5,795 bases of DNA from Enterobacteriaceae endosymbiont of Donacia crassipes (lineage in GTDB: Bacteria > Pseudomonadota > Gammaproteobacteria > Enterobacterales > Enterobacteriaceae), in the NCBI RefSeq assembly GCF_012569785.1, contig NZ_CP046202.1:184735-190529 (forward strand), written 5' to 3'. The number at the start of each line of letters is the position of its first letter. The first letter of the stretch is position 1. Made by a program: the position numbers and the translations under genes. The notes beneath the pieces are model-generated. The model was not told where the DNA came from, searched no databases, and saw nothing but the letters and a program-made list of their open reading frames with translations. Below are positions 1 through 5,795 of this stretch, piece after piece.

Positions 1-825
1 AACAGCTTCAATAATAGATATAGAAGCATTTCTCATTATTTGATATTCTTTATCAGATAAAGTTTGTGCTGGAGCAACTGTAATTGAATCTCCTGTATGT
101 ATACCCATTGGATCTATATTTTCGATAGAACATATAATAATTGAATTACCATTTTTATCTCTTATAATTTCCATTTCATATTCTTTCCATCCAATTAAAG
201 ATTCATCAATGATTAATTCATTATTAAATGACAAATTTAAACCATTATGACAAATATTTTTAAATTCTATAATATCATATGCTATTCCACCTCCACTACC
301 ACCCATAGTAAATGAAGGTCTAATAATACATGGAAATTTAATTTTTTGTATACAGTTTATTGCTTCATCCATATTATGGATAGAAAAAGAATATGGAGTA
401 TTAAAACCTAATTTTTTTAGAATTTTTATAAAATAAGAACGATTTTCTGCTTTATAAATAGTATTTATAGATGTTCCAATAACTTCTATATCAAATTTTT
501 TTAATATGTTATTTTTATGTAAATCTAAAATACAGTTTAAAGCAGTTTGTCCACCCATTGTAGCTAAAATAGCATCAGGTTTTTCTTTTTTGATAATTTT
601 AGTGATAACATGCCAATTAATAGGTTCTATATATGTTATATTAGCAATATCTGGATCCGTCATTATAGTAGCAGGATTAGAATTAACTAAAATTAAATTA
701 TATCCTTCTTCTTTTAGAGCTTTACATGCTTGTGTTCCTGAGTAATCAAATTCACAAGCTTGACCAATAATAATTGGTCCAGCACCTAAAATCATAATAT
801 TTTGTATATCAGTACGTTTTGGCAT
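1..825 (-). CDS. carB: Carbamoyl phosphate synthetase large subunit, N-terminal part (3' end beyond window)
   Basis: This is the 5' 275 codons of the large subunit, which makes carbamoyl phosphate from bicarbonate, 2 ATP and ammonia delivered from CarA. It supplies arginine and pyrimidine synthesis in the cytosol. The protein begins [18 protein letters not shown], matching the E. coli start, and I translated it by hand without any stop or frameshift. It covers the pre-ATP-grasp domain and most of the first (carboxyphosphate) ATP-grasp domain. The E. coli ATP-site residues are present at the same numbers: R129, R169 (in [14 protein letters not shown]), D207, E208, E215 and H243 (in GIHTGD). 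The family is about 1070 residues, so roughly three quarters lies off the left edge, including the metal ligands near 285-301, the second synthetase half and the allosteric domain. The start at 825 lies one base after the carA stop, with an AAGAGA Shine-Dalgarno inside carA. Identity is very secure; intactness of the rest is unknown. Confidence 0.97.
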   Translation of the reverse strand, partial: MPKRTDIQNIMILGAGPIIIGQACEFDYSGTQACKALKEEGYNLILVNSNPATIMTDPDIANITYIEPINWHVITKIIKKEKPDAILATMGGQTALNCILDLHKNNILKKFDIEVIGTSINTIYKAENRSYFIKILKKLGFNTPYSFSIHNMDEAINCIQKIKFPCIIRPSFTMGGSGGGIAYDIIEFKNICHNGLNLSFNNELIIDESLIGWKEYEMEIIRDKNGNSIIICSIENIDPMGIHTGDSITVAPAQTLSDKEYQIMRNASISIIEAV

Positions 826-826
826 T

Positions 827-1984
827 CTAAAATCTCTTATATTTTTTTCTACAATAGATATGAATTAATTTTACAAAATAATCAAATAATATAGATGAAT
901 CATGTGGTCCTGGACTAGCTTCTGGATGACCTTGAAAACCAAAAGCCGGTTTATTAATACAATGAATGCCTTCTATAGTATTATCAAATAAAGATTTATG
1001 TGTAATCCTTAAGTTTTTAGGAAAATTATTTTTGTCAATGGTAAAATTATGATTTTGAGTAGTAATTAATACTTTATTATTTTCTAAATCTTGTACGGGA
1101 TGATTACTTCCATGATGACCTATATCCATTTTTATTATTTTTGCTCCATTAGCAATGGCTAAAATTTGATGTCCAAAACAAACTCCAAAAACAGGAATAT
1201 CTGTTATTAATATTTTTTTTACAATATCTATTATATAATGACATGGAGTAGGATCACCAGGCCCATTAGATAAAAAAATACCATCAGGATTTAATAGGAT
1301 TAAATCCTTATAACTTATAAAAGCAGAAACAACAGTAACTTTACATTTTCTATCAATTAACATTTTTAAAATACTATTTTTTACACCAAAATCTAATACT
1401 ATAACATGCATAGAAAATACATAATTTTTAATTATTTGTTTATTTTTATTACCTAATATCCAAGGATAATTTATTTTTGTAGTAATATCTTTTACCAAAT
1501 CTAAACCTTGCAAACCTTTAAATTTACGTATTTTATATAAAATACTTTTATAATTAAAATTTTTTTTATTAGAAATTAAAGCTATTTTATTAATTTTTTT
1601 TTTGCATATTAATCTTGTTAGATACCTTGTATCTATTCCTTCAATAGCAACAACATTTTTTTTTTTAAGGAAAACATCTAATTTTTCTGTACTACGATAA
1701 TTACTTGGTATTTTAGACAAATTATGAATAATAAGTCCTTTTGCATAAATTTTTGATGATTCATTATCATCAATATTAGTACCAACATTACCAATATGTG
1801 GATATGTTAAAATTATAATTTGTTTATAGTAAGAAGGATCAGTAATGATTTCTTGATAACCAGTAATAGCAGTATTAAATATTGTTTCTCCTATAACTAT
1901 TCCATCTATCCCTATAGAATTTCCAAAAATTTGTGTTCCATCTTCCATTAATAATATTGCTTTATTATTCAAATTATTCTCCAT
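827..1984 (-). CDS. carA: Carbamoyl phosphate synthetase small (glutamine amidotransferase) subunit
   Basis: CarA hydrolyses glutamine and passes ammonia through a tunnel to CarB. The 385-residue protein is close to E. coli CarA (382). The N-terminal CPSase domain (about 1-150) has the conserved [16 protein letters not shown] and [10 protein letters not shown] segments. The class I amidotransferase domain (about 190-380) carries the triad at E. coli numbering: C269 (FGVCFGHQ), H353 and E355 (QGHPEAS). Glutamine-pocket residues S51 (E. coli S47), G241, G243, Q273, N311 and F314 are kept, but L270 is F and G313 is N. M1 adds about four residues relative to E. coli; the only nearby alternative, M13, would cut into the conserved LLMEDGTQ segment. 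No clear Shine-Dalgarno precedes ATG 1984. Coding-strand A11 (1656-1666) and A10 (1594-1603) tracts lie in lysine codons without breaking the frame. The stop is one base from the carB start, so the two genes are certainly co-transcribed. Confidence 0.98.
   Translation of the reverse strand: MENNLNNKAILLMEDGTQIFGNSIGIDGIVIGETIFNTAITGYQEIITDPSYYKQIIILTYPHIGNVGTNIDDNESSKIYAKGLIIHNLSKIPSNYRSTEKLDVFLKKKNVVAIEGIDTRYLTRLICKKKINKIALISNKKNFNYKSILYKIRKFKGLQGLDLVKDITTKINYPWILGNKNKQIIKNYVFSMHVIVLDFGVKNSILKMLIDRKCKVTVVSAFISYKDLILLNPDGIFLSNGPGDPTPCHYIIDIVKKILITDIPVFGVCFGHQILAIANGAKIIKMDIGHHGSNHPVQDLENNKVLITTQNHNFTIDKNNFPKNLRITHKSLFDNTIEGIHCINKPAFGFQGHPEASPGPHDSSILFDYFVKLIHIYCRKKYKRF
833..838 (-). promoter_or_regulatory. 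Ribosome binding site for carB
   Basis: The minus strand reads AAGAGA here, 7 bases before the carB ATG and inside the last codons of carA. It supports the start at 825 and, with the one-base gap between the genes, suggests translational coupling. This is a partial match to the Shine-Dalgarno consensus, judged by eye. Confidence 0.6.
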
Positions 1985-2079
1985 AATTTATAATTTTTAT
2001 ATAAAAATATATTTTTAAATATAAAAATTATTTATTTATAAATACTTTATAAATATATTCCTACAAAATTTAAAAATAA

Positions 2080-2093
2080 AGATTATATAATCT
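2080..2093. repeat. Perfect 14-base palindrome upstream of carA
   Basis: AGATTATATAATCT is its own reverse complement and includes TATAAT on both strands. It lies about 95 bases upstream of the carA start. It could be a -10 element or an operator half-site pair, but short A/T palindromes arise easily in DNA this AT-rich and it matches no operator that I recognise. Confidence 0.3.
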
Positions 2094-2130
2094 ATATATT
2101 CAAAAAAAATAACATAATTTATATTTTACT

Positions 2131-2153
2131 AAATTTAAATTTAAATTTAAATT
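2131..2153. repeat. AAATTT tandem repeat (nearly four units)
   Basis: A 23-base tract of consecutive AAATTT hexamers runs from 2131 and ends inside the left arm of the adjacent hairpin. A shorter, imperfect relative lies at 3731-3750 in the ilvD-ilvC gap. It is best seen as low-complexity spacer DNA. Phased short A-tracts could bend DNA, but the 6-base period does not match the helical repeat. Confidence 0.6.
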
Positions 2154-2181
2154 ACTCTCCTTTTTTAAAGAGAGTAATTTA
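2148..2181 (-). terminator. Hairpin just after ilvC, possible terminator or mRNA 3'-end stabiliser
   Basis: Arms at 2148-2159 and 2170-2181 pair perfectly over 12 bp (minus-strand arms TAAATTACTCTC and GAGAGTAATTTA) around a 10-base loop. The hairpin begins 10 bases after the ilvC stop, where an intrinsic terminator would be expected. The stem is mostly A-U with a short CTCTC/GAGAG core. On the ilvC transcript it is followed by AATTTAAATTT rather than a solid U-run, so termination may be weak. On the plus strand the same stem is followed by TTTTT (2182-2186), although no plus-strand gene reads into it. It is the strongest non-coding structure I can find in the window. Confidence 0.6.
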
Positions 2182-2191
2182 TTTTTACTTA

Positions 2192-3670
2192 TTAAGTATT
2201 AGTTAAAGATTTCATATTAGTCATATAACTTCTTAAAATATACCCTATTTTTTCAATAGGATGATTTCTAATTTCATAATTTATTTTATATAAATAATTA
2301 TTATTTATAGATGTATTTTTAATTTTAAAAATTCCTAAATCTTTTGTTGTAAGATTATTTATAAATTTTTTTAATAAAGGAATAGCATTATTTGTAAATA
2401 AATAATTACCATATTCAGCTGTATTTGATATAATCTTATTCATTTCATATAATTTTTTTCTAGCAATAGTATTTGCAATTAAAGGCAATTCATGTAATGA
2501 TTCATAATATGCTGAAGCAGGTGATATACCAGATTCTATCATTAATTCAAATGATAATTCAACACTACTTTTGATAGCAGCAATCATAAAAATTCCTTGA
2601 TCAAAATAATCTTGTTCTTTTATATCAAAATTTTGTAAATTTTTTGTTTTTTCAAATTGATTATTTTTATATATTTTTCTCCATTTAATTAAATTACTAT
2701 TATTATTTTTCCAATCTTGAATAAGATTTTTAGAAAATTTACCTGAAAATATATTGTCAATATGTAACTTAAATAAAGGTTTTAATTTTTTTTTTAAAAT
2801 TAATGATAATTTATAAACATGTATTTTATTAGAATTATTTAATCTATCCATCATTAAACTAATACCTCCTTGTTTTAAAGCTTTTGTAATATATTCCCAT
2901 CCAAATTGAATTAATTGTGCAGAATATAATGGATTTTGTTTAAATTCTAATAATTTATCAAATAATAAAATTGATATTGTTTGTAACATTCCACATAATA
3001 CAGTTTGTTCACCCATTAAATCTGATTTAACTTCAGCAACAAAAGATGATTCTAATACACCAGCTTTATGACTACCAATTGCAGTAGCCCAAGCTTTAGC
3101 TATTTGAAAACCATAATTGTTATTATTAGATTCTTGATGAACAGAAATTAAAGATGGAACTCCAAAACCTTTTTTAAATTCTTCTCTTACTTCTGTACCA
3201 GGACATTTAGGGGCTACCATAATAACTGTAATATCTTTAGATATATTTTCTCCTTCTTCTATAACATTAAAACCATGAGAATAACCTAATGTTGCTCCTT
3301 TTTTTATTAATAATTTGATTTTTTTTAAAACACTATGGTGATTATTATCAGGGGTTAAATTAATAATGAGATCAGCGTTAGGTATTAATTCTTCATAAGA
3401 ACCAATAATAAAATTATTTTTGGACGCTCTTTGCCAAGATAAATTTTTATTTTTTATAGATTCTTTTTTTAAAGCATATGAAATATTTAATCCTGAATCT
3501 CTCATATTTAATCCTTGATTTAAACCTTGAGATCCACAACCTATAATGACAATATTTTTATCTTTTAAAAAACTAATATTTTCATTAAATTCGTTAAATT
3601 TCATTAATCTACATTTTTGTAAATTTTTTAATTTTTGACGAAAATTTAAATTATTAAAATAATTATTCAT
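2192..3670 (-). CDS. ilvC: Ketol-acid reductoisomerase, class II (enterobacterial type)
   Basis: IlvC converts 2-acetolactate and 2-aceto-2-hydroxybutyrate into dihydroxy acids for valine/leucine and isoleucine, using Mg2+ and NAD(P)H. An upstream in-frame ATG at 3694 would add eight residues (MFIKKDHH). I prefer ATG 3670 because AAGGA lies 7 bases before it and [14 protein letters not shown] aligns with E. coli MANYFNTLNLRQQL, giving 492 residues against 491. A Rossmann domain (about 1-208, GCGSQG near 44-49) is followed by the duplicated knotted domain of class II enzymes. Catalytic residues are present: H132, K155, D217, E221, and E390, E394 and S415 (E. coli 389, 393, 414). The cofactor-phosphate loop differs from E. 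coli: R68K, A71S, R76N and Q110N, with S78 kept. An A10 tract (2786-2795) lies in lysine codons 293-295. The gene is 107 bases after ilvD in the same direction; its E. coli activator gene ilvY is not adjacent. Confidence 0.98.
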   Translation of the reverse strand: MNNYFNNLNFRQKLKNLQKCRLMKFNEFNENISFLKDKNIVIIGCGSQGLNQGLNMRDSGLNISYALKKESIKNKNLSWQRASKNNFIIGSYEELIPNADLIINLTPDNNHHSVLKKIKLLIKKGATLGYSHGFNVIEEGENISKDITVIMVAPKCPGTEVREEFKKGFGVPSLISVHQESNNNNYGFQIAKAWATAIGSHKAGVLESSFVAEVKSDLMGEQTVLCGMLQTISILLFDKLLEFKQNPLYSAQLIQFGWEYITKALKQGGISLMMDRLNNSNKIHVYKLSLILKKKLKPLFKLHIDNIFSGKFSKNLIQDWKNNNSNLIKWRKIYKNNQFEKTKNLQNFDIKEQDYFDQGIFMIAAIKSSVELSFELMIESGISPASAYYESLHELPLIANTIARKKLYEMNKIISNTAEYGNYLFTNNAIPLLKKFINNLTTKDLGIFKIKNTSINNNYLYKINYEIRNHPIEKIGYILRSYMTNMKSLTNT

Positions 3671-3777
3671 GTGATGATCCTTTTTTATAAACATAATTAT
3701 TATTTAATAAATATTTTTTTATTTCTAATAAAATTTAAATTAAATTTAATAAATTTTTTTATTTTAAAATATTTATT
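3671..3777 (-). other. ilvD-ilvC spacer, site of lost ilvA and ilvY
   Basis: This 107-base spacer is almost pure A/T apart from the ilvC ribosome binding site. It includes an AAATTT-type low-complexity run (3731-3750) and a short ATTTTAAAAT palindrome (3761-3770). I see no terminator with a G/C core, no recognisable promoter pair and no translated remnant of threonine deaminase (ilvA) or the regulator ilvY, which occupy this interval in E. coli. Read-through from ilvD into ilvC is therefore plausible. Confidence 0.55.
3678..3682 (-). promoter_or_regulatory. Ribosome binding site deciding the ilvC start
   Basis: The minus strand reads AAGGA, preceded by more A, with 7 bases to ATG 3670. It is the best Shine-Dalgarno in the window. 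The upstream in-frame ATG at 3694 has only A/T (TTATTAAATAATAAT) before it, and this site would lie inside its reading frame, so 3670 is the likely start. Confidence 0.8.
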
Positions 3778-5637
3778 TTATATTATTAATTTATTTTTAT
3801 CTCTTACTGCTCCTTTATCAGCACTAGTTACAAAACTGGCATAAACTTTAAGTGCAAAAGAAATTTTTCTTTGTTTTTTACGTAAAGGTTTATATGATAA
3901 TAAACCTTTTTTTTCTTCTTGTTTAATTCTTTTATTTAAAATAAAATTAGAAACATCTAAATGAATATATCTTTTTGGTATATTAATGTGAATGATATCA
4001 TCATTTTTTACTAAAGCTATTAGTCCTTTATTAGCTGCTTCGGGTGAAATATGTCCTATAGATAAACCAGAAGTACCACCAGAAAATCTTCCATCTGTAA
4101 TTAAAGCACATTTTTTATCTAAATTCATAGATTTTAAATATGATGTAGGATACAACATTTCTTGCATCCCTGGTCCCCCTTTAGGACCTTCATATCTTAT
4201 TACTATAATATTACCAGGAAAAATTTGTTGATTTAAAATTGCATATACTGCTTCTTCTTGACTATCAAATACTTTTGCTTTTCCTTTAAAAATCATTAAT
4301 TTTTGGTTTACACTTGCTGTTTTAACAACACATCCATTTTTAGCAAGATTACCATACAAAACTGCTAATCCTCCATCTTTGCTATAAGCAAATTGATATG
4401 AACGAATACAACCTTTTTTTCTATCTTTATCTAAAGTAGAATAAATATTATTTTGCGAAAAAGGGTATATTGTTTTTATATTACCTGGGGCAGATTGATA
4501 AAATTTTTTTATATTTATATTTTTTTTATTTAAAATATTATATTTATATATGGTTTCTTCTATAGTTAATTCCAAAATATTCATAGTATTTTTATGTATT
4601 AAATTTATTTTATTTAATTCATTTAAAATTCCTATTACCCCCCCTGCTCTATGAAAATCTTCCATATAAAATTTATTAGTACTAGGAGAAATCATACATA
4701 ACCATGGAGTTTTTTTAGATAAATAATTAATTGTATTTAAATTAAATTTTATATTAGTTTCTTGTGATAAAGCTAACATATGTAATATTGTATTTGTAGA
4801 TCCTCCCATAGCAATATCTAATGTCATTGCATTTTCAAATGATTTTTGATTAGCGATATTTCTAGGTAAAAAATTAGTATTATTATTTTCATAATATTTT
4901 TTAGTAATTTCTACTATTTTTTGAGCAGAATCTATATATAATTGTTTACGATTAACATGTGTAGATAATAATGACCCATTACCTGGCAATGCCAAACCTA
5001 AAACTTCTGTGATACAATTCATAGAATTAGCTGTAAACATTCCAGAACAAGATCCACATGTTGGACATGCATTAAGTTCAATTTTTTTTATATAATTATT
5101 AGATTGTTTTGGATTAGCTGATTGGATCATAGCATCAACTAAATTAATTTTTGTAAATTTTTTATTTTCTTTAATATTAATTTTACCAGTTTCCATTGGA
5201 CCTCCAGATACAAAAACAGTAGGTATATTTAAACGTAAACTAGCCATTAACATTCCAGGAGTAATTTTATCACAATTAGATACACATATCATTGAATCAA
5301 CACAATGTGCATTTATCACATATTCTATAGAGTCTGCAATAAGTTCTCTTGAAGGCAAAGAATATAACATTCCATCATGTCCCATCGCTATACCATCATC
5401 AATAGCTATTGTATTGAATTCTTTAGGAACCCCTCCATGTTTTTTTATTTCATCAGAAATTATTTTACCTACATTTTGTAGATGTATATGTCCTGGAACA
5501 AATTCTGAAAAAGAATTTACTATTGCAATAATAGGTTTATTAAAATCTTTGTCACTCATTCCTGTTGCACGCCAAAGAGCTCTAGCTCCAGCCATATTAC
5601 GACCTTTAGTCGTAGTAAATGAACGATAATTAGGCAT
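3778..5637 (-). CDS. ilvD: Dihydroxy-acid dehydratase
   Basis: IlvD dehydrates the dihydroxy acids made by IlvC to 2-ketoisovalerate and 2-keto-3-methylvalerate, an iron-sulfur-dependent step shared by valine, isoleucine and leucine synthesis. The 619-residue protein matches E. coli IlvD (616) from [20 protein letters not shown] to [13 protein letters not shown], so both ends appear intact. Visible motifs are DDGIAMGH (80-87, with Mg ligand D81), [10 protein letters not shown] (C122, a probable cluster ligand, and K124, the lysine carbamylated in related enzymes), [10 protein letters not shown] (191-200, further cluster cysteines), [14 protein letters not shown] (484-497) and [15 protein letters not shown] (515-529, serine-rich active-site segment). 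It carries the VPGH form at 47-50, as E. coli does. The start at 5637 has only a weak A-rich AAAAGAAAA upstream. It follows ilvE by 35 bases and was presumably co-transcribed with it. No missing key residue or frameshift was seen. Confidence 0.98.
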   Translation of the reverse strand: MPNYRSFTTTKGRNMAGARALWRATGMSDKDFNKPIIAIVNSFSEFVPGHIHLQNVGKIISDEIKKHGGVPKEFNTIAIDDGIAMGHDGMLYSLPSRELIADSIEYVINAHCVDSMICVSNCDKITPGMLMASLRLNIPTVFVSGGPMETGKINIKENKKFTKINLVDAMIQSANPKQSNNYIKKIELNACPTCGSCSGMFTANSMNCITEVLGLALPGNGSLLSTHVNRKQLYIDSAQKIVEITKKYYENNNTNFLPRNIANQKSFENAMTLDIAMGGSTNTILHMLALSQETNIKFNLNTINYLSKKTPWLCMISPSTNKFYMEDFHRAGGVIGILNELNKINLIHKNTMNILELTIEETIYKYNILNKKNINIKKFYQSAPGNIKTIYPFSQNNIYSTLDKDRKKGCIRSYQFAYSKDGGLAVLYGNLAKNGCVVKTASVNQKLMIFKGKAKVFDSQEEAVYAILNQQIFPGNIIVIRYEGPKGGPGMQEMLYPTSYLKSMNLDKKCALITDGRFSGGTSGLSIGHISPEAANKGLIALVKNDDIIHINIPKRYIHLDVSNFILNKRIKQEEKKGLLSYKPLRKKQRKISFALKVYASFVTSADKGAVRDKNKLII

Positions 5638-5672
5638 ATTTATTTTCTTTTATTATTAAAATTAAAAATTTA
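5638..5672 (-). other. ilvE-ilvD spacer
   Basis: This 35-base A/T spacer separates the ilvE stop from the ilvD start. Apart from an A-rich AAAAGAAAA (5643-5651), which may serve as a poor Shine-Dalgarno for ilvD, it shows no hairpin or promoter. The two genes therefore probably share a transcript. Confidence 0.5.
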
Positions 5673-5795
5673 TTAAATATTAATATAATCTAGCCAATTC
5701 CATCTATCTTTTATTTTCCCTTTTAACAGGGAAATAAATTCTTTTTGTATATTTTTTGTAATTTTCCCTATTTTACCATTATTTATTAATATATT
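5673..5795 (-). CDS. ilvE: Branched-chain amino acid aminotransferase, C-terminal 40 residues (5' part beyond window)
   Basis: An open minus-strand frame enters from the right edge and ends at TAA 5673-5675. Its 40 residues include GKITKNIQKEF and, at the end, KDRWNWLDYINI. These align with the E. coli IlvE C-terminus (GPVTKRIQQAFFGLF ... EDKWGWLDQVNQ), including the characteristic W-x-W-L-D. IlvE is a PLP enzyme of fold type IV, about 309 residues in E. coli, that transaminates branched-chain 2-keto acids to valine, isoleucine and leucine. Catalytic residues lie off the window, so only the tail can be judged; it appears intact. The ilvE-ilvD order with a 35-base gap is the enterobacterial ilvGMEDA order, which supports the call. 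Retention is notable because Buchnera lacks this step and relies on the host aminotransferase. Confidence 0.9.
   Translation of the reverse strand, partial: NILINNGKIGKITKNIQKEFISLLKGKIKDRWNWLDYINI

Larger units (their letters stand above)
1985..2191 (-). other. ilvC-carA intergenic region with possible carA promoter
   Basis: This 207-base gap is the longest non-coding stretch in the window. Reading on the minus strand from ilvC towards carA, it holds a 12-bp hairpin, a run of AAATTT units (2131-2153), a perfect 14-base palindrome (2080-2093) containing a TATAAT on the minus strand (2082-2087), and then about 95 bases of nearly pure A/T before the carA ATG. No convincing TTGACA-like -35 element sits 16-18 bases from that TATAAT. 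I recognise no ArgR box or PurR operator of the kind that controls E. coli carAB. A promoter for carA is plausible because the hairpin may stop transcription from ilvC, but at this base composition a TATAAT is expected by chance. Confidence 0.35.

Noticed and set aside
506..745. 79-codon plus-strand open frame opposite carB
   Set aside because: It lies wholly antisense to well-conserved carB codons, has no family resemblance and arises because the opposite strand of AT-rich coding DNA stays open by chance.
1985..2080. ArgR or PurR operator upstream of carA, as in E. coli
   Set aside because: I found no TGAAT-N4-ATTCA-like or GCAAACG-like dyad; the stretch is nearly pure A/T.
2092..2115. Minus-strand 7-codon frame (MLFFLNI) after the ilvC hairpin, considered as a carA leader peptide
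   Set aside because: No Shine-Dalgarno at a proper distance, no run of arginine or other regulatory codons, no attenuator hairpin before carA, and E. coli carAB is not known to use a leader peptide.
2160..2175. AAGGAG on the minus strand in the hairpin loop and arm, considered as a ribosome binding site
   Set aside because: No start codon follows within about 5-12 bases; the next ATG is more than 30 bases away and opens only a 7-codon frame.
3695..3777. Remnant of ilvA or ilvY between ilvD and ilvC
   Set aside because: The 83 bases are low-complexity A/T with no translatable segment resembling threonine deaminase or a LysR-type regulator.
3992..4231. 79-codon plus-strand open frame opposite ilvD
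   Set aside because: Antisense to the highly conserved [10 protein letters not shown] and [11 protein letters not shown] regions of IlvD; its openness follows from the constrained codons on the other strand.
5414..5629. 71-codon plus-strand open frame opposite the ilvD 5' end
   Set aside because: Antisense to the conserved IlvD N-terminus; no recognisable protein features.
1..5795. Mobile element, CRISPR array, phage gene, tRNA or unknown system
   Set aside because: Nearly all bases are accounted for by five well-known biosynthetic genes; no spaced repeats, terminal inverted repeats, transposase motifs or cloverleaf were seen in the short gaps.

Overview
The window is a very AT-rich stretch (about a quarter G+C by eye) of a bacterial chromosome. 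It carries five co-directional genes, all on the minus strand. Every protein looks closest to its E. coli-type (Enterobacterales) homologue, but the codons are strongly A/T-biased, lysine, asparagine and isoleucine are enriched, poly-A tracts lie inside genes, and the gene order is condensed. Together these suggest a gammaproteobacterial insect nutritional endosymbiont with a reduced genome (Buchnera/Blochmannia-like lifestyle). The exact lineage cannot be fixed from this sequence alone.

In transcription order (right to left): the 3' end of ilvE (5673-5795, cut by the window edge); ilvD, complete (3778-5637); ilvC, complete (2192-3670, best start 24 bases inside the longest open frame); a 207-base gap holding a 12-bp hairpin just after ilvC, an AAATTT repeat and a possible carA promoter; carA, complete (827-1984); and the 5' part of carB (1-825, cut by the window edge). 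No gene-free stretch exceeds 300 bases. I see no tRNA, rRNA, mobile element or CRISPR array.

IlvC, IlvD and IlvE catalyse the last three shared steps of valine and isoleucine synthesis (reductoisomerase, dehydratase, transaminase), and IlvD and IlvC also lead to the leucine precursor. CarA and CarB form carbamoyl phosphate synthetase, which feeds arginine and pyrimidine synthesis. Retention of these genes fits a symbiont that provisions essential amino acids. The ilvA and ilvY genes, which lie between ilvD and ilvC in E. coli, are absent from this position, and ilvC is followed by carA rather than its usual E. coli neighbours.

I found no undescribed system. The points most worth a second look are substitutions in the NADPH-phosphate pocket of IlvC, two changed glutamine-pocket positions in CarA, the deletion-condensed ilv order, the hairpin after ilvC and the long A-tracts in carA.
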